A stretch of 64,000 nucleotides of DNA, from the NCBI GenBank assembly GCA_900313015.1, contig OMPR01000013.1:154725-218724 (forward strand). Direction: 5' to 3'. The notes under the pieces were generated by a model that saw only the letters and a list, made by a program, of their open reading frames with translations, had not been told where the DNA came from and did not search any database. Made by a program: the position numbers and the translations under genes. Below, piece by piece: positions 45,952 through 53,838 of the stretch. Source of the stretch: Rhodobacteraceae bacterium EL53 (GTDB lineage: Bacteria > Pseudomonadota > Alphaproteobacteria > Rhodobacterales > Rhodobacteraceae). How positions within the stretch are numbered: position 1 is the stretch's first letter; each line of letters opens with the position of its first letter.

Positions 45952-46887
45952 GTGGACTATTTCTTATCCGTACGGGGGCGCCAAGGCGATGGCTATTCAA
46001 ACAGAATGGGCGGTGCGAAGTATCTTGCGGTGCCAGAAACAGCCGGGACATACAGCAAATCTCACGAAATAAGAGTGACCCAATGGGTGCGTGATGTTCA
46101 GGCCGCGGCTGGGGCCACAGCACAGGAAAAGGGCCATATCGTTGTGTTCGTGCACGGGTTCAACACGGATCAGTGGGATATGCTGGAACGTCACCGAAAG
46201 ATCCGCAAAGGGTTGGAGTCGCAGGGTTTCAAAGGCGTCGTGATCAGCTATGACTGGCCAAGCGATGGTTCTGTCCTAGGGTATACGTCAGACCGACGCG
46301 ATGCGCGTCGGTCTGCCGATTTGCTCTTTTCCAACGGCATCACACGGGTTTCCAAACTGCAAACCGCGGATTGCGATTACAACATTCACGTCTTGGCCCA
46401 TTCCATGGGGGCCTACCTTGTGCGCGAGGCATTCGATTACGCCGATGATGATCATGTAACTGCACAGAAAAGCTGGACGGTTAGTCAGGTGGCTTTAGTT
46501 GCGGCTGATACCTCGTCTAAGTCGATGAAGGCGGGCAACCCTAAAACCTCCTCCTTGTTGCGCCACAGTACGCGGGTGACCAACTATTACAGCCCCTTTG
46601 ACGAAGTGCTGTCGGTTTCAGAGGTTAAGCGAATCGGAGTGTCCCGGCGTCTGGGGCGTGTTGGGATGCCTCAGGACCGGGCAGAAAAGGCGGTGAACCT
46701 CTATTGTGGTAAGTTCTTTAATGACAACAGGATTGGTTTTGGCGACGGCACTGCGATCACGCACAGTTGGTATTTTGATGCCCCGCGGTTCTATGAGGAT
46801 TTGTTTCACACCGTCATGGGTAAACTCGACCGCGAAGTGATTCCGACTCGGGGGCGCACTGATCAAGGGAACTTGGCGTTGGTCTAA
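45952..46887 (+). CDS. Alpha/beta hydrolase (DUF900-like)
   Basis: 311 residues from GTG 45952, 8 nt after AAAGAGG; ATG 45916 would add 12 residues. Oxyanion motif FVHGFNTDQWDM and nucleophile elbow VLAHSMGAYLVREAF (Ser), with AADTS- and later His (TAITHSWYFD) as plausible acid and base. The DUF900 group includes many uncharacterised hydrolases and esterases. Not preceded by a signal peptide, so cytoplasmic. Its 3' end overlaps the yidD stop by 4 nt on opposite strands. Confidence 0.8.
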   Translation: MDYFLSVRGRQGDGYSNRMGGAKYLAVPETAGTYSKSHEIRVTQWVRDVQAAAGATAQEKGHIVVFVHGFNTDQWDMLERHRKIRKGLESQGFKGVVISYDWPSDGSVLGYTSDRRDARRSADLLFSNGITRVSKLQTADCDYNIHVLAHSMGAYLVREAFDYADDDHVTAQKSWTVSQVALVAADTSSKSMKAGNPKTSSLLRHSTRVTNYYSPFDEVLSVSEVKRIGVSRRLGRVGMPQDRAEKAVNLYCGKFFNDNRIGFGDGTAITHSWYFDAPRFYEDLFHTVMGKLDREVIPTRGRTDQGNLALV

Positions 46888-47126
46888 GGGTCTTTTGTGT
46901 CTTCTGGATCAGGAACCGGATCGTATCCGTCCGAGCCCAACGGATGACAGCGCCCTATTCGGCGCGCAGCGAGCCAGCTGCCCTTAACCGCCCCATGTTT
47001 TTGCAAAGCTTCCAAGGCATACGCAGAGCAGGTGGGTTGAAACCGGCAGTTAAAACCGACCCACGGGCTAAATATCAGCCTATAGGCGCGTACGGGCAGA
47101 GCAACGATGTGGGCCAATGGTGTCAT
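46884..47126 (-). CDS. yidD: Membrane protein insertion efficiency factor YidD
   Basis: 80 residues. RLIFSPWVGFNCRFQPTCSAYALEAL and the CHPLGSDGYDPVP end are diagnostic of YidD, a small amphipathic inner-membrane protein that assists YidC-dependent insertion. Follows rnpA by 57 nt, as in most bacteria. Confidence 0.95.
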   Translation of the reverse strand: MTPLAHIVALPVRAYRLIFSPWVGFNCRFQPTCSAYALEALQKHGAVKGSWLAARRIGRCHPLGSDGYDPVPDPEDTKDP

Positions 47127-47182
47127 GGGGGCAATCTAGGGGTAGCTGCTGCATAGAAAAAGCGAGTGCGACGAAAAAGGCG

Positions 47183-47611
47183 TCAGTCGTGCAGCTTGCG
47201 CAAAGCGTATTTCAGATCGTTCTGCAGCAATTGAAACGGGCGCTCAGCGGTGTCCGTTTTCTTACCGATCAACACGTAATCCCAACCGGGTTTAGCCAAG
47301 TCAGGCATCACAAGGCGGGCCGCCTCGCGCAGGCGCCGCTTGGCCCGGTTTCGCGCGACGGCGTTGCCAACTTTTTTCGAACAGGTGAACCCTATGCGAA
47401 CGCCATCGGCTTCGTCTGGTCCACGCTTGCGAGCTTGCACAAGCATCGAAGCCGTTCCCCGGCGTTTTGCCCGGGCGGCTTTTAGAAAATCGGATCGCTT
47501 CTGCAGAACCTGCATTGAGAGGCTTCTCTCAATATCTGGACGAACGGAAACCGCCGACGGCATATCCTCAAGTCTAGCTTTGCCAGTCTCGAGGGCCTTC
47601 GGCGGTGTCAT
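47183..47611 (-). CDS. rnpA: Ribonuclease P protein component
   Basis: 142 residues if from ATG 47611; a shorter start at 47563 is possible since the first 30 residues are not conserved. Core: LQKRSDFLKAARAKRR, IGFTCSKKVGNAVARNRAKRRLREAAR (the RNR motif that contacts P RNA). It assists the catalytic RNA in tRNA 5' maturation. Directly follows rpmH. Confidence 0.95.
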   Translation of the reverse strand: MTPPKALETGKARLEDMPSAVSVRPDIERSLSMQVLQKRSDFLKAARAKRRGTASMLVQARKRGPDEADGVRIGFTCSKKVGNAVARNRAKRRLREAARLVMPDLAKPGWDYVLIGKKTDTAERPFQLLQNDLKYALRKLHD

Positions 47612-47634
47612 GTCCGTCTGAACAATCAGAGAGC

Positions 47635-47769
47635 TTATGCGCTCAGCGACTTACGACCGCGTGCACGGCGGTTGTTCAAGATTTTGCGGCCGGCTTTTGT
47701 AGCCATGCGCGAACGAAAACCATGGCGCCGTTTGCGAACCAGGTTGGAAGGCTGAAAGGTGCGTTTCAT
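47635..47769 (-). CDS. rpmH: 50S ribosomal protein L34
   Basis: 44 residues: starts [19 protein letters not shown], passes through [19 protein letters not shown] and ends SLSA. These are invariant L34 sequences. The ATG reads as CAT at 47767-47769 and the stop as TTA at 47635-47637. It sits 23 nt upstream of rnpA, the usual rpmH-rnpA pair. Confidence 0.97.
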   Translation of the reverse strand: MKRTFQPSNLVRKRRHGFRSRMATKAGRKILNNRRARGRKSLSA

Positions 47770-47838
47770 CGCTCCGTCTCCAATATATCGGTCGGGCGCG
47801 GCGTAGATTCGCCTTCCCGGGGTCTATTCGAAGCCCGT

Positions 47839-47867
47839 CCTCTAAAGCCAGAACGATGCCAAGTCAA
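47839..47867 (-). promoter_or_regulatory. Predicted sigma70 promoter for rpmH-rnpA-yidD
   Basis: On the minus strand TTGACT (47862-47867), 17 bp, TAGAGG (47839-47844), 70 nt before the rpmH start. Good spacing and -35; the -10 is fair. Confidence 0.55.
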
Positions 47868-48066
47868 ACCCCGTGCCCGGGTTTTGTAAGCCTTTTGCAA
47901 CAAATTCTGCCGAGGTAAACAGTGAAACGTTTCAAATCACCGAAATATACGGAAAAACCTCACAATTTCGGGGGGAAGAGATCAAGGCCCTGTGAGGTCC
48001 CTGTTGATTTTAGCGTGCAAGGCGCATGTTGAGGCCGAAGACGACACACTTAACCAAAACGGTCCC

Positions 48067-48798
48067 ATGAGCGATTCTATGCAGATGCCCAAGCGCGGGT
48101 TCGCCCGTCATATTCCTTTGCTGGTGATTCTGATCGCTGCCTGCGTGGGGTTCTTTACGCTGCGCGATTACCTCAGCTTTGAAACATTGCGCGACAATCG
48201 CGAGGCCCTTTTGGCATTCAGAGATGCCAACTACTTTGCTTTGTCGGCGCTTTTTGTTGGGGCATATATCCTGATCGTTGCCTTTTCGTTGCCCGGCGCT
48301 GCCGTGGCCTCCATGACGGGTGGCTTTTTGTTTGGGCTTATTGCTGGCACAGCGCTGAATGTCGTGTCAGCAACGATTGGGGCATCTGCTATCTTTCTCG
48401 CGGCCCGCTGGGGTTTGGGCGCGACGTTGACGGCTAAGTTGGAAACCTCTGAGGGGACCATCAAAAAGCTCAAAGAAGGCTTGCGGGAAAACGAGATTTC
48501 GGTGCTGTTTTTGTTGCGCTTGGTTCCAGCCGTTCCCTTTTTTGTTGCAAACCTTGTCCCTGCTTTGGTTGGGGTTAAATTTCGCAACTATCTGGTCACC
48601 ACTGCTCTAGGCATTATTCCAGGTGCGATTGTTTTTACCTGGATTGGGGTTGGGCTTGGCGGCGTTTTTGATCGCGGTGAAACCCCTGATGTGTCTCTTT
48701 TGTGGGAACCGTTTGTCATTGGACCCATTTTGGGGCTTTGCGTCTTGGCGGCGCTGCCCATTCTCATCAAGGCCCTGCGCGGCAAGAAAGAGGCCTGA
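48067..48798 (+). CDS. TVP38/TMEM64 family membrane protein
   Basis: 243 residues from ATG 48067. About six hydrophobic segments, with FSLPGAAVASMTGGFLFGLIAGTALNVVSATIGASAIFL and FLLRLVPAVPFFVANLVPALVGVKFRNYL, the VTT/DedA-like core shared by TVP38, TMEM64 and YdjZ proteins. Function in bacteria is unsettled (proposed lipid scrambling or transport). Three nt before the MerA-like gene; such pairs, and fusions in some cyanobacteria, are known from databases. Confidence 0.87.
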   Translation: MSDSMQMPKRGFARHIPLLVILIAACVGFFTLRDYLSFETLRDNREALLAFRDANYFALSALFVGAYILIVAFSLPGAAVASMTGGFLFGLIAGTALNVVSATIGASAIFLAARWGLGATLTAKLETSEGTIKKLKEGLRENEISVLFLLRLVPAVPFFVANLVPALVGVKFRNYLVTTALGIIPGAIVFTWIGVGLGGVFDRGETPDVSLLWEPFVIGPILGLCVLAALPILIKALRGKKEA

Positions 48799-48801
48799 AC
48801 C

Positions 48802-50220
48802 ATGGAACAGATCAAGACGGATATTCTGGTCATAGGGGCAGGCTCAGGCGGTTTGTCAGTTGCTGCAGGTGCCAGCCAGATGGGGGCTGATGTTGTCCTG
48901 CTCGAAGGGCATAAAATGGGGGGGGATTGTCTGAACTTTGGCTGTATCCCCTCAAAGGCGTTGATTGCCAGTGGCAAAGCGGCTTATGGGCAATCTCATG
49001 CAGCTGCATATGGGGTCGCTGATGTGATGCCTCAGATCGATTATGCCGCGGCCAAAGATCATGTTCATGATGTCATTGCCCAGATCGCTCCGGTCGATAG
49101 CCAAGAACGGTTTGAGGGCTTTGGTGTTCGCGTGATCCGCGAATACGGGCAGTTTCTGTCGCCGTCGCAGGTGCAGGCAGGGGATCATGTAATCACCGCA
49201 CGCCGAGTCGTTATTGCGACCGGATCATCGCCCTTGGTTCCGCCAATCCCAGGCCTCGACGGCGTCCCCTATGATACCAATGAAACCATTTTTGATCTGC
49301 GTGACAAACCGGATCATCTGTTGATCATCGGTGGCGGGCCTATCGGGATGGAGATGGCACAGGCTCATATTCGTTTGGGCTGCAAAGTCACCGTGATCGA
49401 GGGTTTGAAGGCACTTGGCAAAGACGATCCCGAGGCGGCGGCCGTTGTGTTGGACGCTTTGCGCAATGAAGGCGTCGAAATCGTCGAGGATGCATTGGCG
49501 GCGCAAATCCGTGGGCAGGCGGGTGCGATCGAGGTCGCAGCCCAAGACGGGCGCATCTTTAAAGGATCCCATCTCTTGATGGCTGTTGGGCGCAAAGCGA
49601 ACACCGATTCCCTGGCGTTGGATAAAGCCGGGATCGAAACAACCCGAACCGGCATTCAAGTCGATGCAGCATTGCGCACCAGTAACAAGAAAGTCTACGC
49701 GATTGGGGATGTCGCTGGGGGGCTGCAATTTACCCATGTGGCTGGCTATCAGGCGGGAATCATCATCCGTTCCGCTCTGTTTGGGTTGCCGTCCAAAGTC
49801 AAGACAGCACATATCCCATGGGCGACTTATACGGACCCAGAACTGTCTCAGGTTGGTTTGACCGAAGCACAAGCGAAAGAACGCCATGGCGAAACCGTAG
49901 AGGTGGTTCGGTTCGATTATCACCATAATGACAGGGCTATTGCTGAGCGTAAAACAGCCGGGTTTATCAAAGTGATGGTCGTAAAAGGACGTCCTGTGGG
50001 CGTAACAATCGTGGGATATCAGGCTGGCGAATTGATCAACTTGTGGTCGTTGGCTTTGGCCAATAACTTAAAGATGAGTCAGGTCGCTGCGATGGTGTCA
50101 CCTTATCCTACGATTGGAGAGGTGAATAAACGCGCCGCGGGGGCCTATTTCACACCCAGACTGTTTGAAAACCAGACAGTTAAACGCGTCGTTAGATTCG
50201 TCCAACGCTGGATCCCCTGA
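48802..50220 (+). CDS. MerA-like FAD/NAD(P)-dependent disulfide oxidoreductase
   Basis: 472 residues. FAD motif VIGAGSGGLSVAAGA, redox-active disulfide GGDCLNFGCIPSK (Cys43, Cys48), NAD(P) motif LLIIGGGPIGMEMA, and the second FAD motif YAIGDVAGG. At the C-terminal interface the usual His-Pro-Thr-x-x-Glu is YPTIGE: the catalytic His is a Tyr, as in mercuric reductase, yet the C-terminal Cys pair and the N-terminal metal-binding domain of MerA are absent. It is therefore probably not a mercuric reductase or lipoamide dehydrogenase. Paired with TVP38/TMEM64. Confidence 0.87.
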   Translation: MEQIKTDILVIGAGSGGLSVAAGASQMGADVVLLEGHKMGGDCLNFGCIPSKALIASGKAAYGQSHAAAYGVADVMPQIDYAAAKDHVHDVIAQIAPVDSQERFEGFGVRVIREYGQFLSPSQVQAGDHVITARRVVIATGSSPLVPPIPGLDGVPYDTNETIFDLRDKPDHLLIIGGGPIGMEMAQAHIRLGCKVTVIEGLKALGKDDPEAAAVVLDALRNEGVEIVEDALAAQIRGQAGAIEVAAQDGRIFKGSHLLMAVGRKANTDSLALDKAGIETTRTGIQVDAALRTSNKKVYAIGDVAGGLQFTHVAGYQAGIIIRSALFGLPSKVKTAHIPWATYTDPELSQVGLTEAQAKERHGETVEVVRFDYHHNDRAIAERKTAGFIKVMVVKGRPVGVTIVGYQAGELINLWSLALANNLKMSQVAAMVSPYPTIGEVNKRAAGAYFTPRLFENQTVKRVVRFVQRWIP

Positions 50221-50235
50221 TCGGGAAGGGACTTT

Positions 50236-51621
50236 ATGCTCAATACGCTGTCTGGCCGATTTTTGATCCTGACAACGGTCTTTGTAATGCTGGCCGAAGT
50301 TTTGATTTTTGTTCCGTCCATTGCCCGTTTCCGCGAAGACTATCTGCTCAACCGCCTTGAACGTGCACAAATCGCGTCTTTAGCGTTGGAAGCCGATGAT
50401 ATGTTGGAAGCAAAGTTGGAGGCAGAGCTGTTGAAAACGGCGGGTGTTTTCAACGTTGTTCTACGTCGCGATGAAATGCGCCAGTTGATGTTGTCGTCGC
50501 CTATTCCGGCAGCAATTGCTGACACCTATGATTTGCGCATGGCCGGGCCTTTCGTGTTGATTAGGGACGCGGTGCAGCGTTTGTTCACTCCAGAAAACCA
50601 GATCGTGCGCGTTATCGGAGAACCGGTGCGAGATGCCGGTCTGTTGATCGAAGTAACAATGGAAACCGCGCCGCTGCGGATGGCGATGATCGACTACGGG
50701 TTGCGGGTCTTATTGTTATCGGCTGTTATCTCGATTTTCACTGCTTCTTTGCTGTTCTTTGCTGTTCGCATATTCCTGGTGCGTCCGATCAAAGGTGTGG
50801 TTGGCTACATGCAGCGCTATGCACAGGCGCCTGAAGATGCACGCGGGATCATTCAACCCAAGGCCGGCGTTACAGAGCTGCGTGAAGCGGAAGAGGCTTT
50901 GTTGATGCTACAGACCGACCTGACGCAGGCCCTGAAGCAGCGAGAGCGTTTGGCGCAATTGGGTGGGGCGGTGGCCAAGGTCAGCCACGATTTACGAAAT
51001 ATCCTGACTTCTGCCCAGTTGTTCACGGATCGTATCGAGATGAGCGAAGATCCGTTGGTCCGACGTATGGCACCCAAGTTGGTGAATTCGATCACGCGCG
51101 CGGTGTCTCTCTGCGAAAGCACACTCGCGTTTGGACGCGCCGAAGAGCCTGCTCCGATCCTCACGATGGTGCGTTTGTATGAGGTGGCCGATGATGTGGT
51201 TGCCAGCGAACGTTTGGCCATCGCAGAGGCTTGCGTGCAGATTTGCAATGAAATCCCTGAGGATCTGATGGTGCGTGCCGATCCTGAACAGATCTTTCGG
51301 GTGATCATGAACCTTGTACGAAATGCACGGCAAGCTCTGATCGCATCGAACAACCCTGGTGTCATTACAGTTTCGGCCAGCGAGCAAGGCGAGGAATGGT
51401 GTATCGAAATTTCCGATACCGGCCCGGGATTGCCTCCCAAAGCCCAAGAAAATCTATTCACGCCTTTCGAGGGTGGGGTGCGCAAAGGTGGCTCGGGTCT
51501 TGGTTTGGCAATTTCTTCTGAATTGGTGCGCGGGCATGGTGGGGATTTGTCGTTAAAGAGCACTGGACCGGCGGGAACGACCTTTGAAATTCGCCTTCCA
51601 CGAGGGGACGGAACTTTTTGA
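50236..51621 (+). CDS. Sensor histidine kinase
   Basis: 461 residues. Two membrane helices (about 9-28 and 158-181) flank a periplasmic sensor domain; a HAMP-like region follows. HisKA phosphoacceptor His251 in KVSHDLRNILTSAQ, N box NLVRNARQA, G1 DTGPGLP and G2 GGSGLGLAI. No response regulator gene is next to it, so its partner is elsewhere. It is 15 nt after the MerA-like gene and may respond to membrane or redox state. Confidence 0.92.
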   Translation: MLNTLSGRFLILTTVFVMLAEVLIFVPSIARFREDYLLNRLERAQIASLALEADDMLEAKLEAELLKTAGVFNVVLRRDEMRQLMLSSPIPAAIADTYDLRMAGPFVLIRDAVQRLFTPENQIVRVIGEPVRDAGLLIEVTMETAPLRMAMIDYGLRVLLLSAVISIFTASLLFFAVRIFLVRPIKGVVGYMQRYAQAPEDARGIIQPKAGVTELREAEEALLMLQTDLTQALKQRERLAQLGGAVAKVSHDLRNILTSAQLFTDRIEMSEDPLVRRMAPKLVNSITRAVSLCESTLAFGRAEEPAPILTMVRLYEVADDVVASERLAIAEACVQICNEIPEDLMVRADPEQIFRVIMNLVRNARQALIASNNPGVITVSASEQGEEWCIEISDTGPGLPPKAQENLFTPFEGGVRKGGSGLGLAISSELVRGHGGDLSLKSTGPAGTTFEIRLPRGDGTF

Positions 51622-51680
51622 AAGTTTTTTGAAGAATCGGCTTGCACCTCCCCCGCGCTAAGTCTAAATCCTGCCTCAAC

Positions 51681-51757
51681 GGACCGATAGCTCAGCTGGA
51701 TAGAGTACCTGACTACGAATCAGGGGGTCGGGGGTTCGAATCCTCCTCGGTCCGCCA
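51681..51757 (+). tRNA. tRNA-Arg (anticodon ACG)
   Basis: 77 nt with CCA encoded. Acceptor stem GGACCGA / TCGGTCC, D arm GCTCAGCTGGATAGAGT, anticodon stem CCTGA / TCAGG around loop CTACGAA (anticodon ACG), T arm with GGTTCGAATCC. Discriminator G. Anticodon A34 is normally deaminated to inosine, reading CGU, CGC and CGA. Confidence 0.97.
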
Positions 51758-51782
51758 TCTTTCAAATCAACGAAAGATGGCG
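51753..51782 (+). terminator. Hairpin overlapping the tRNA-Arg 3' end
   Basis: CGCCATCTTTC (51753-51763), 8-nt loop, GAAAGATGGCG (51772-51782): a perfect 11-bp stem whose left arm includes the last bases of the tRNA, including CCA. No long T tract follows, so it may stop transcription or affect 3' processing by RNase Z/E, or both. Confidence 0.5.
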
Positions 51783-51819
51783 GCGTTAAACTCCAAATAT
51801 TACAATAAGTTGCGCCAGA

Positions 51820-51834
51820 GATCATCTTTTGATC
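51820..51834 (+). promoter_or_regulatory. Possible LexA (SOS) box upstream of imuA
   Basis: GATC-N7-GATC, 30 nt before the imuA ATG at 51864. Alphaproteobacterial LexA boxes are GTTC-N7-GTTC or, in Rhodobacter, GTTC-N7-GATC. This one differs in the first half-site by a single base. SOS control of imuAB-dnaE2 is the rule in other bacteria, which supports the call. Confidence 0.35.
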
Positions 51835-51863
51835 TGCCTCTCTCTTTGCGATACAAAGTGACG

Positions 51864-52445
51864 ATGACACCGCAATCGATCCCCTTTTTTCCACCAACCA
51901 ATGGCCGAGCCCACGAAGTGTGCGGTGCGGGTGCGTACTTCTTTGCCTTTACGCTTGCAGGCAAATTGGGGGGGCAAATCTTGTGGGTGCGTGAAGGCTG
52001 GTTGTCTGAGCAGATAAACCCCACAGGGTTTGGTGAGTTTGTCGATCCGCAGGCGCTTTTGGTCTCGGTTGCAAACGATCAGACAGAGGTTCTGGCGGTC
52101 GCCGAGGAGGCCCTGCGTTCGGGGGCTGTTTCGCTTGTTATTGCAGAAATAAACAAGCCTTTGGGTCTGACAGCAGGGCGTCGGCTGCAATTGGCCGCAC
52201 GGGATGGAAAATCCACTGCGTTGGTGATTATCCCCCAAGATATGGGAAGCAACGCAGCCGAGACTCGTTGGCAGTGCACACCAGTATTTGATCAGGATGA
52301 CTCGACTCTGCAATGGTGGAATCTTATAAAGAACAAATCAGGAACATTGGGGACTTGGTATGTTCGATGGGATACAGCGTCGCGTCATCTCCGTATGGTT
52401 TCCCCGGCTGGCGAGCGAGCGGGTTCTAAGGGTTCGCCCGATTGA
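51864..52445 (+). CDS. imuA: ImuA-like protein (SOS mutagenesis)
   Basis: 193 residues from ATG 51864 (MTPQSIPFFPPTNGRAHEV), which agrees with related proteins and leaves the tRNA, its hairpin and the putative SOS box outside the gene; longer in-frame starts run back through the tRNA. It resembles SulA/RecA-related ImuA but shows no intact Walker A. ImuA is needed with ImuB and DnaE2 for induced error-prone translesion synthesis. It overlaps imuB by 86 nt, more than usual. Confidence 0.8.
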   Translation: MTPQSIPFFPPTNGRAHEVCGAGAYFFAFTLAGKLGGQILWVREGWLSEQINPTGFGEFVDPQALLVSVANDQTEVLAVAEEALRSGAVSLVIAEINKPLGLTAGRRLQLAARDGKSTALVIIPQDMGSNAAETRWQCTPVFDQDDSTLQWWNLIKNKSGTLGTWYVRWDTASRHLRMVSPAGERAGSKGSPD

Positions 52446-53838
52446 AGGGCCGTTTGCGCTGACCCTCAAGCAAAACAATGCGAACCGTCTTTATTGTCTG
52501 AATGCCCAAGCGGAATGGCAGAATTTGCATCGCGGAATGCCCTATGCTGATGCGCGCGCTTTTTGCCCGGATCTGCAAAGTGGCCCTGCCGATCCTGCAC
52601 AGGATCTGCAGTTTTTGCATGTACTGCGCCGTTGGGCCACGCGGTACTGTCCTTGGGTGGGCCTAGAGGGCGTGGATGGCTTGGTGCTGGATATCACCGG
52701 ATCAGCGCATATTTTTGGCGGCGAGGGGGCCATGCTGGCGGATATGCGGGCGCGGATGACACGGGCAGGGATCTCGGTGCAGATTGGGGTCGGCGATACA
52801 CGCGGCGCAGCCTGGGCTTTGGCGCACTATGGCGAAGGGGTGGCGGAATCGGGTAATATGCTGGGGGCTTTGTCAAAGCTACCGGTGGCCGCCCTGCGCC
52901 TAGAGGAAAAGACCAGCATTGCGCTACAGCGCTTGGGATTCCGCAAAATTTCGGATCTGGCGGCGGCCCCGCGCGCGCCACTGACCCGACGGTTTGGCCC
53001 TGGCTTGCTTTTGCGGCTGGATCAGGCGCTGGGCGCGCAACCCGAAGAGATCACACCGCTGACAACTCCTCCGCATTATGGGGTGCGCATGACGTTACCC
53101 GAACCCATCGGGTTAGTGGCGGATGTGATGGCTGGAACAGAGCGGTTGTTGGTCCAGCTGTGTCAGAAACTGAAAGCGCAGGAAATGGGTGCACGATTGT
53201 TATGCCTGACCCTGCGCCGTGTGGACCAGGATCAGCAACAAGTCGAATTACGCCTTGCCCGCCCTTTGCGGGATCCAAGTCGGATTTTGCCGCTGTTCGA
53301 GCGGGGGGTGAATACGGTCGAAGCCGGATTTGGCATAGATCAGTTGCGCCTTGAGGCCACACAGGTTGACTCTCTGCCTGTGCGCCAGATGAGCCACGTG
53401 TCCACCGGCGGCAAGGATCTGCTGGATGACCTTATCACTCGGATCGGAACCCGGATTGGCTTGGAAAATATCCAACGCTTTTTACCCGCGGACAGTCATA
53501 TCCCCGAGCGGAGCTTTGTGATTGCTCCGGCGGCTTATTCCGATCCTGAAGGGGGGTGGGCCGTGCCGCGTCCGCGCCCTGTGCGTCTCTTTCCGCCAGA
53601 AGCCATCGTCGGGACTGGCCCCCGCCCACCGGCGCGGTTTCGGTGGCGGCGCATGTCGATGACCACCGCTCGTATCATCGGACCGGAACGCATCGCACCG
53701 GAATGGTGGCTCGAGGATGACAGCTGGCGATCGGGGGTGCGGGATTACTGGCACGTGCAGACGCGGCAGGGGCGGCGGTTGTGGCTCTATTATACGCCGC
53801 AAAACCCGGGATGGTTTGTGCAGGGGGAATTCGCATGA
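52360..53838 (+). CDS. imuB: ImuB, catalytically inactive Y-family polymerase homologue
   Basis: 492 residues. Y-family fold with finger/palm sequence RRVISVWFPRLASERVLR and GLVLDITGSAHIFGGE. In active enzymes the first catalytic motif contains acidic residues (such as D in D..FASVE); here it reads FPRLASE, and the SIDE-type second motif is DITGSA. Thus ImuB should not polymerise but bridges DnaE2 to the sliding clamp. The stop overlaps dnaE2 as ATGA. Confidence 0.93.
   Translation: MFDGIQRRVISVWFPRLASERVLRVRPIEGPFALTLKQNNANRLYCLNAQAEWQNLHRGMPYADARAFCPDLQSGPADPAQDLQFLHVLRRWATRYCPWVGLEGVDGLVLDITGSAHIFGGEGAMLADMRARMTRAGISVQIGVGDTRGAAWALAHYGEGVAESGNMLGALSKLPVAALRLEEKTSIALQRLGFRKISDLAAAPRAPLTRRFGPGLLLRLDQALGAQPEEITPLTTPPHYGVRMTLPEPIGLVADVMAGTERLLVQLCQKLKAQEMGARLLCLTLRRVDQDQQQVELRLARPLRDPSRILPLFERGVNTVEAGFGIDQLRLEATQVDSLPVRQMSHVSTGGKDLLDDLITRIGTRIGLENIQRFLPADSHIPERSFVIAPAAYSDPEGGWAVPRPRPVRLFPPEAIVGTGPRPPARFRWRRMSMTTARIIGPERIAPEWWLEDDSWRSGVRDYWHVQTRQGRRLWLYYTPQNPGWFVQGEFA

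Noticed and set aside
46884-47867. Replication origin near rpmH-rnpA-yidD
   Set aside because: No dnaA gene, DnaA-box cluster or parAB genes were seen; in Rhodobacterales oriC usually lies elsewhere.
48802-50220. True mercuric reductase (merA)
   Set aside because: Lacks the C-terminal cysteine pair and N-terminal heavy-metal domain, and no merR, merT or merP is nearby.
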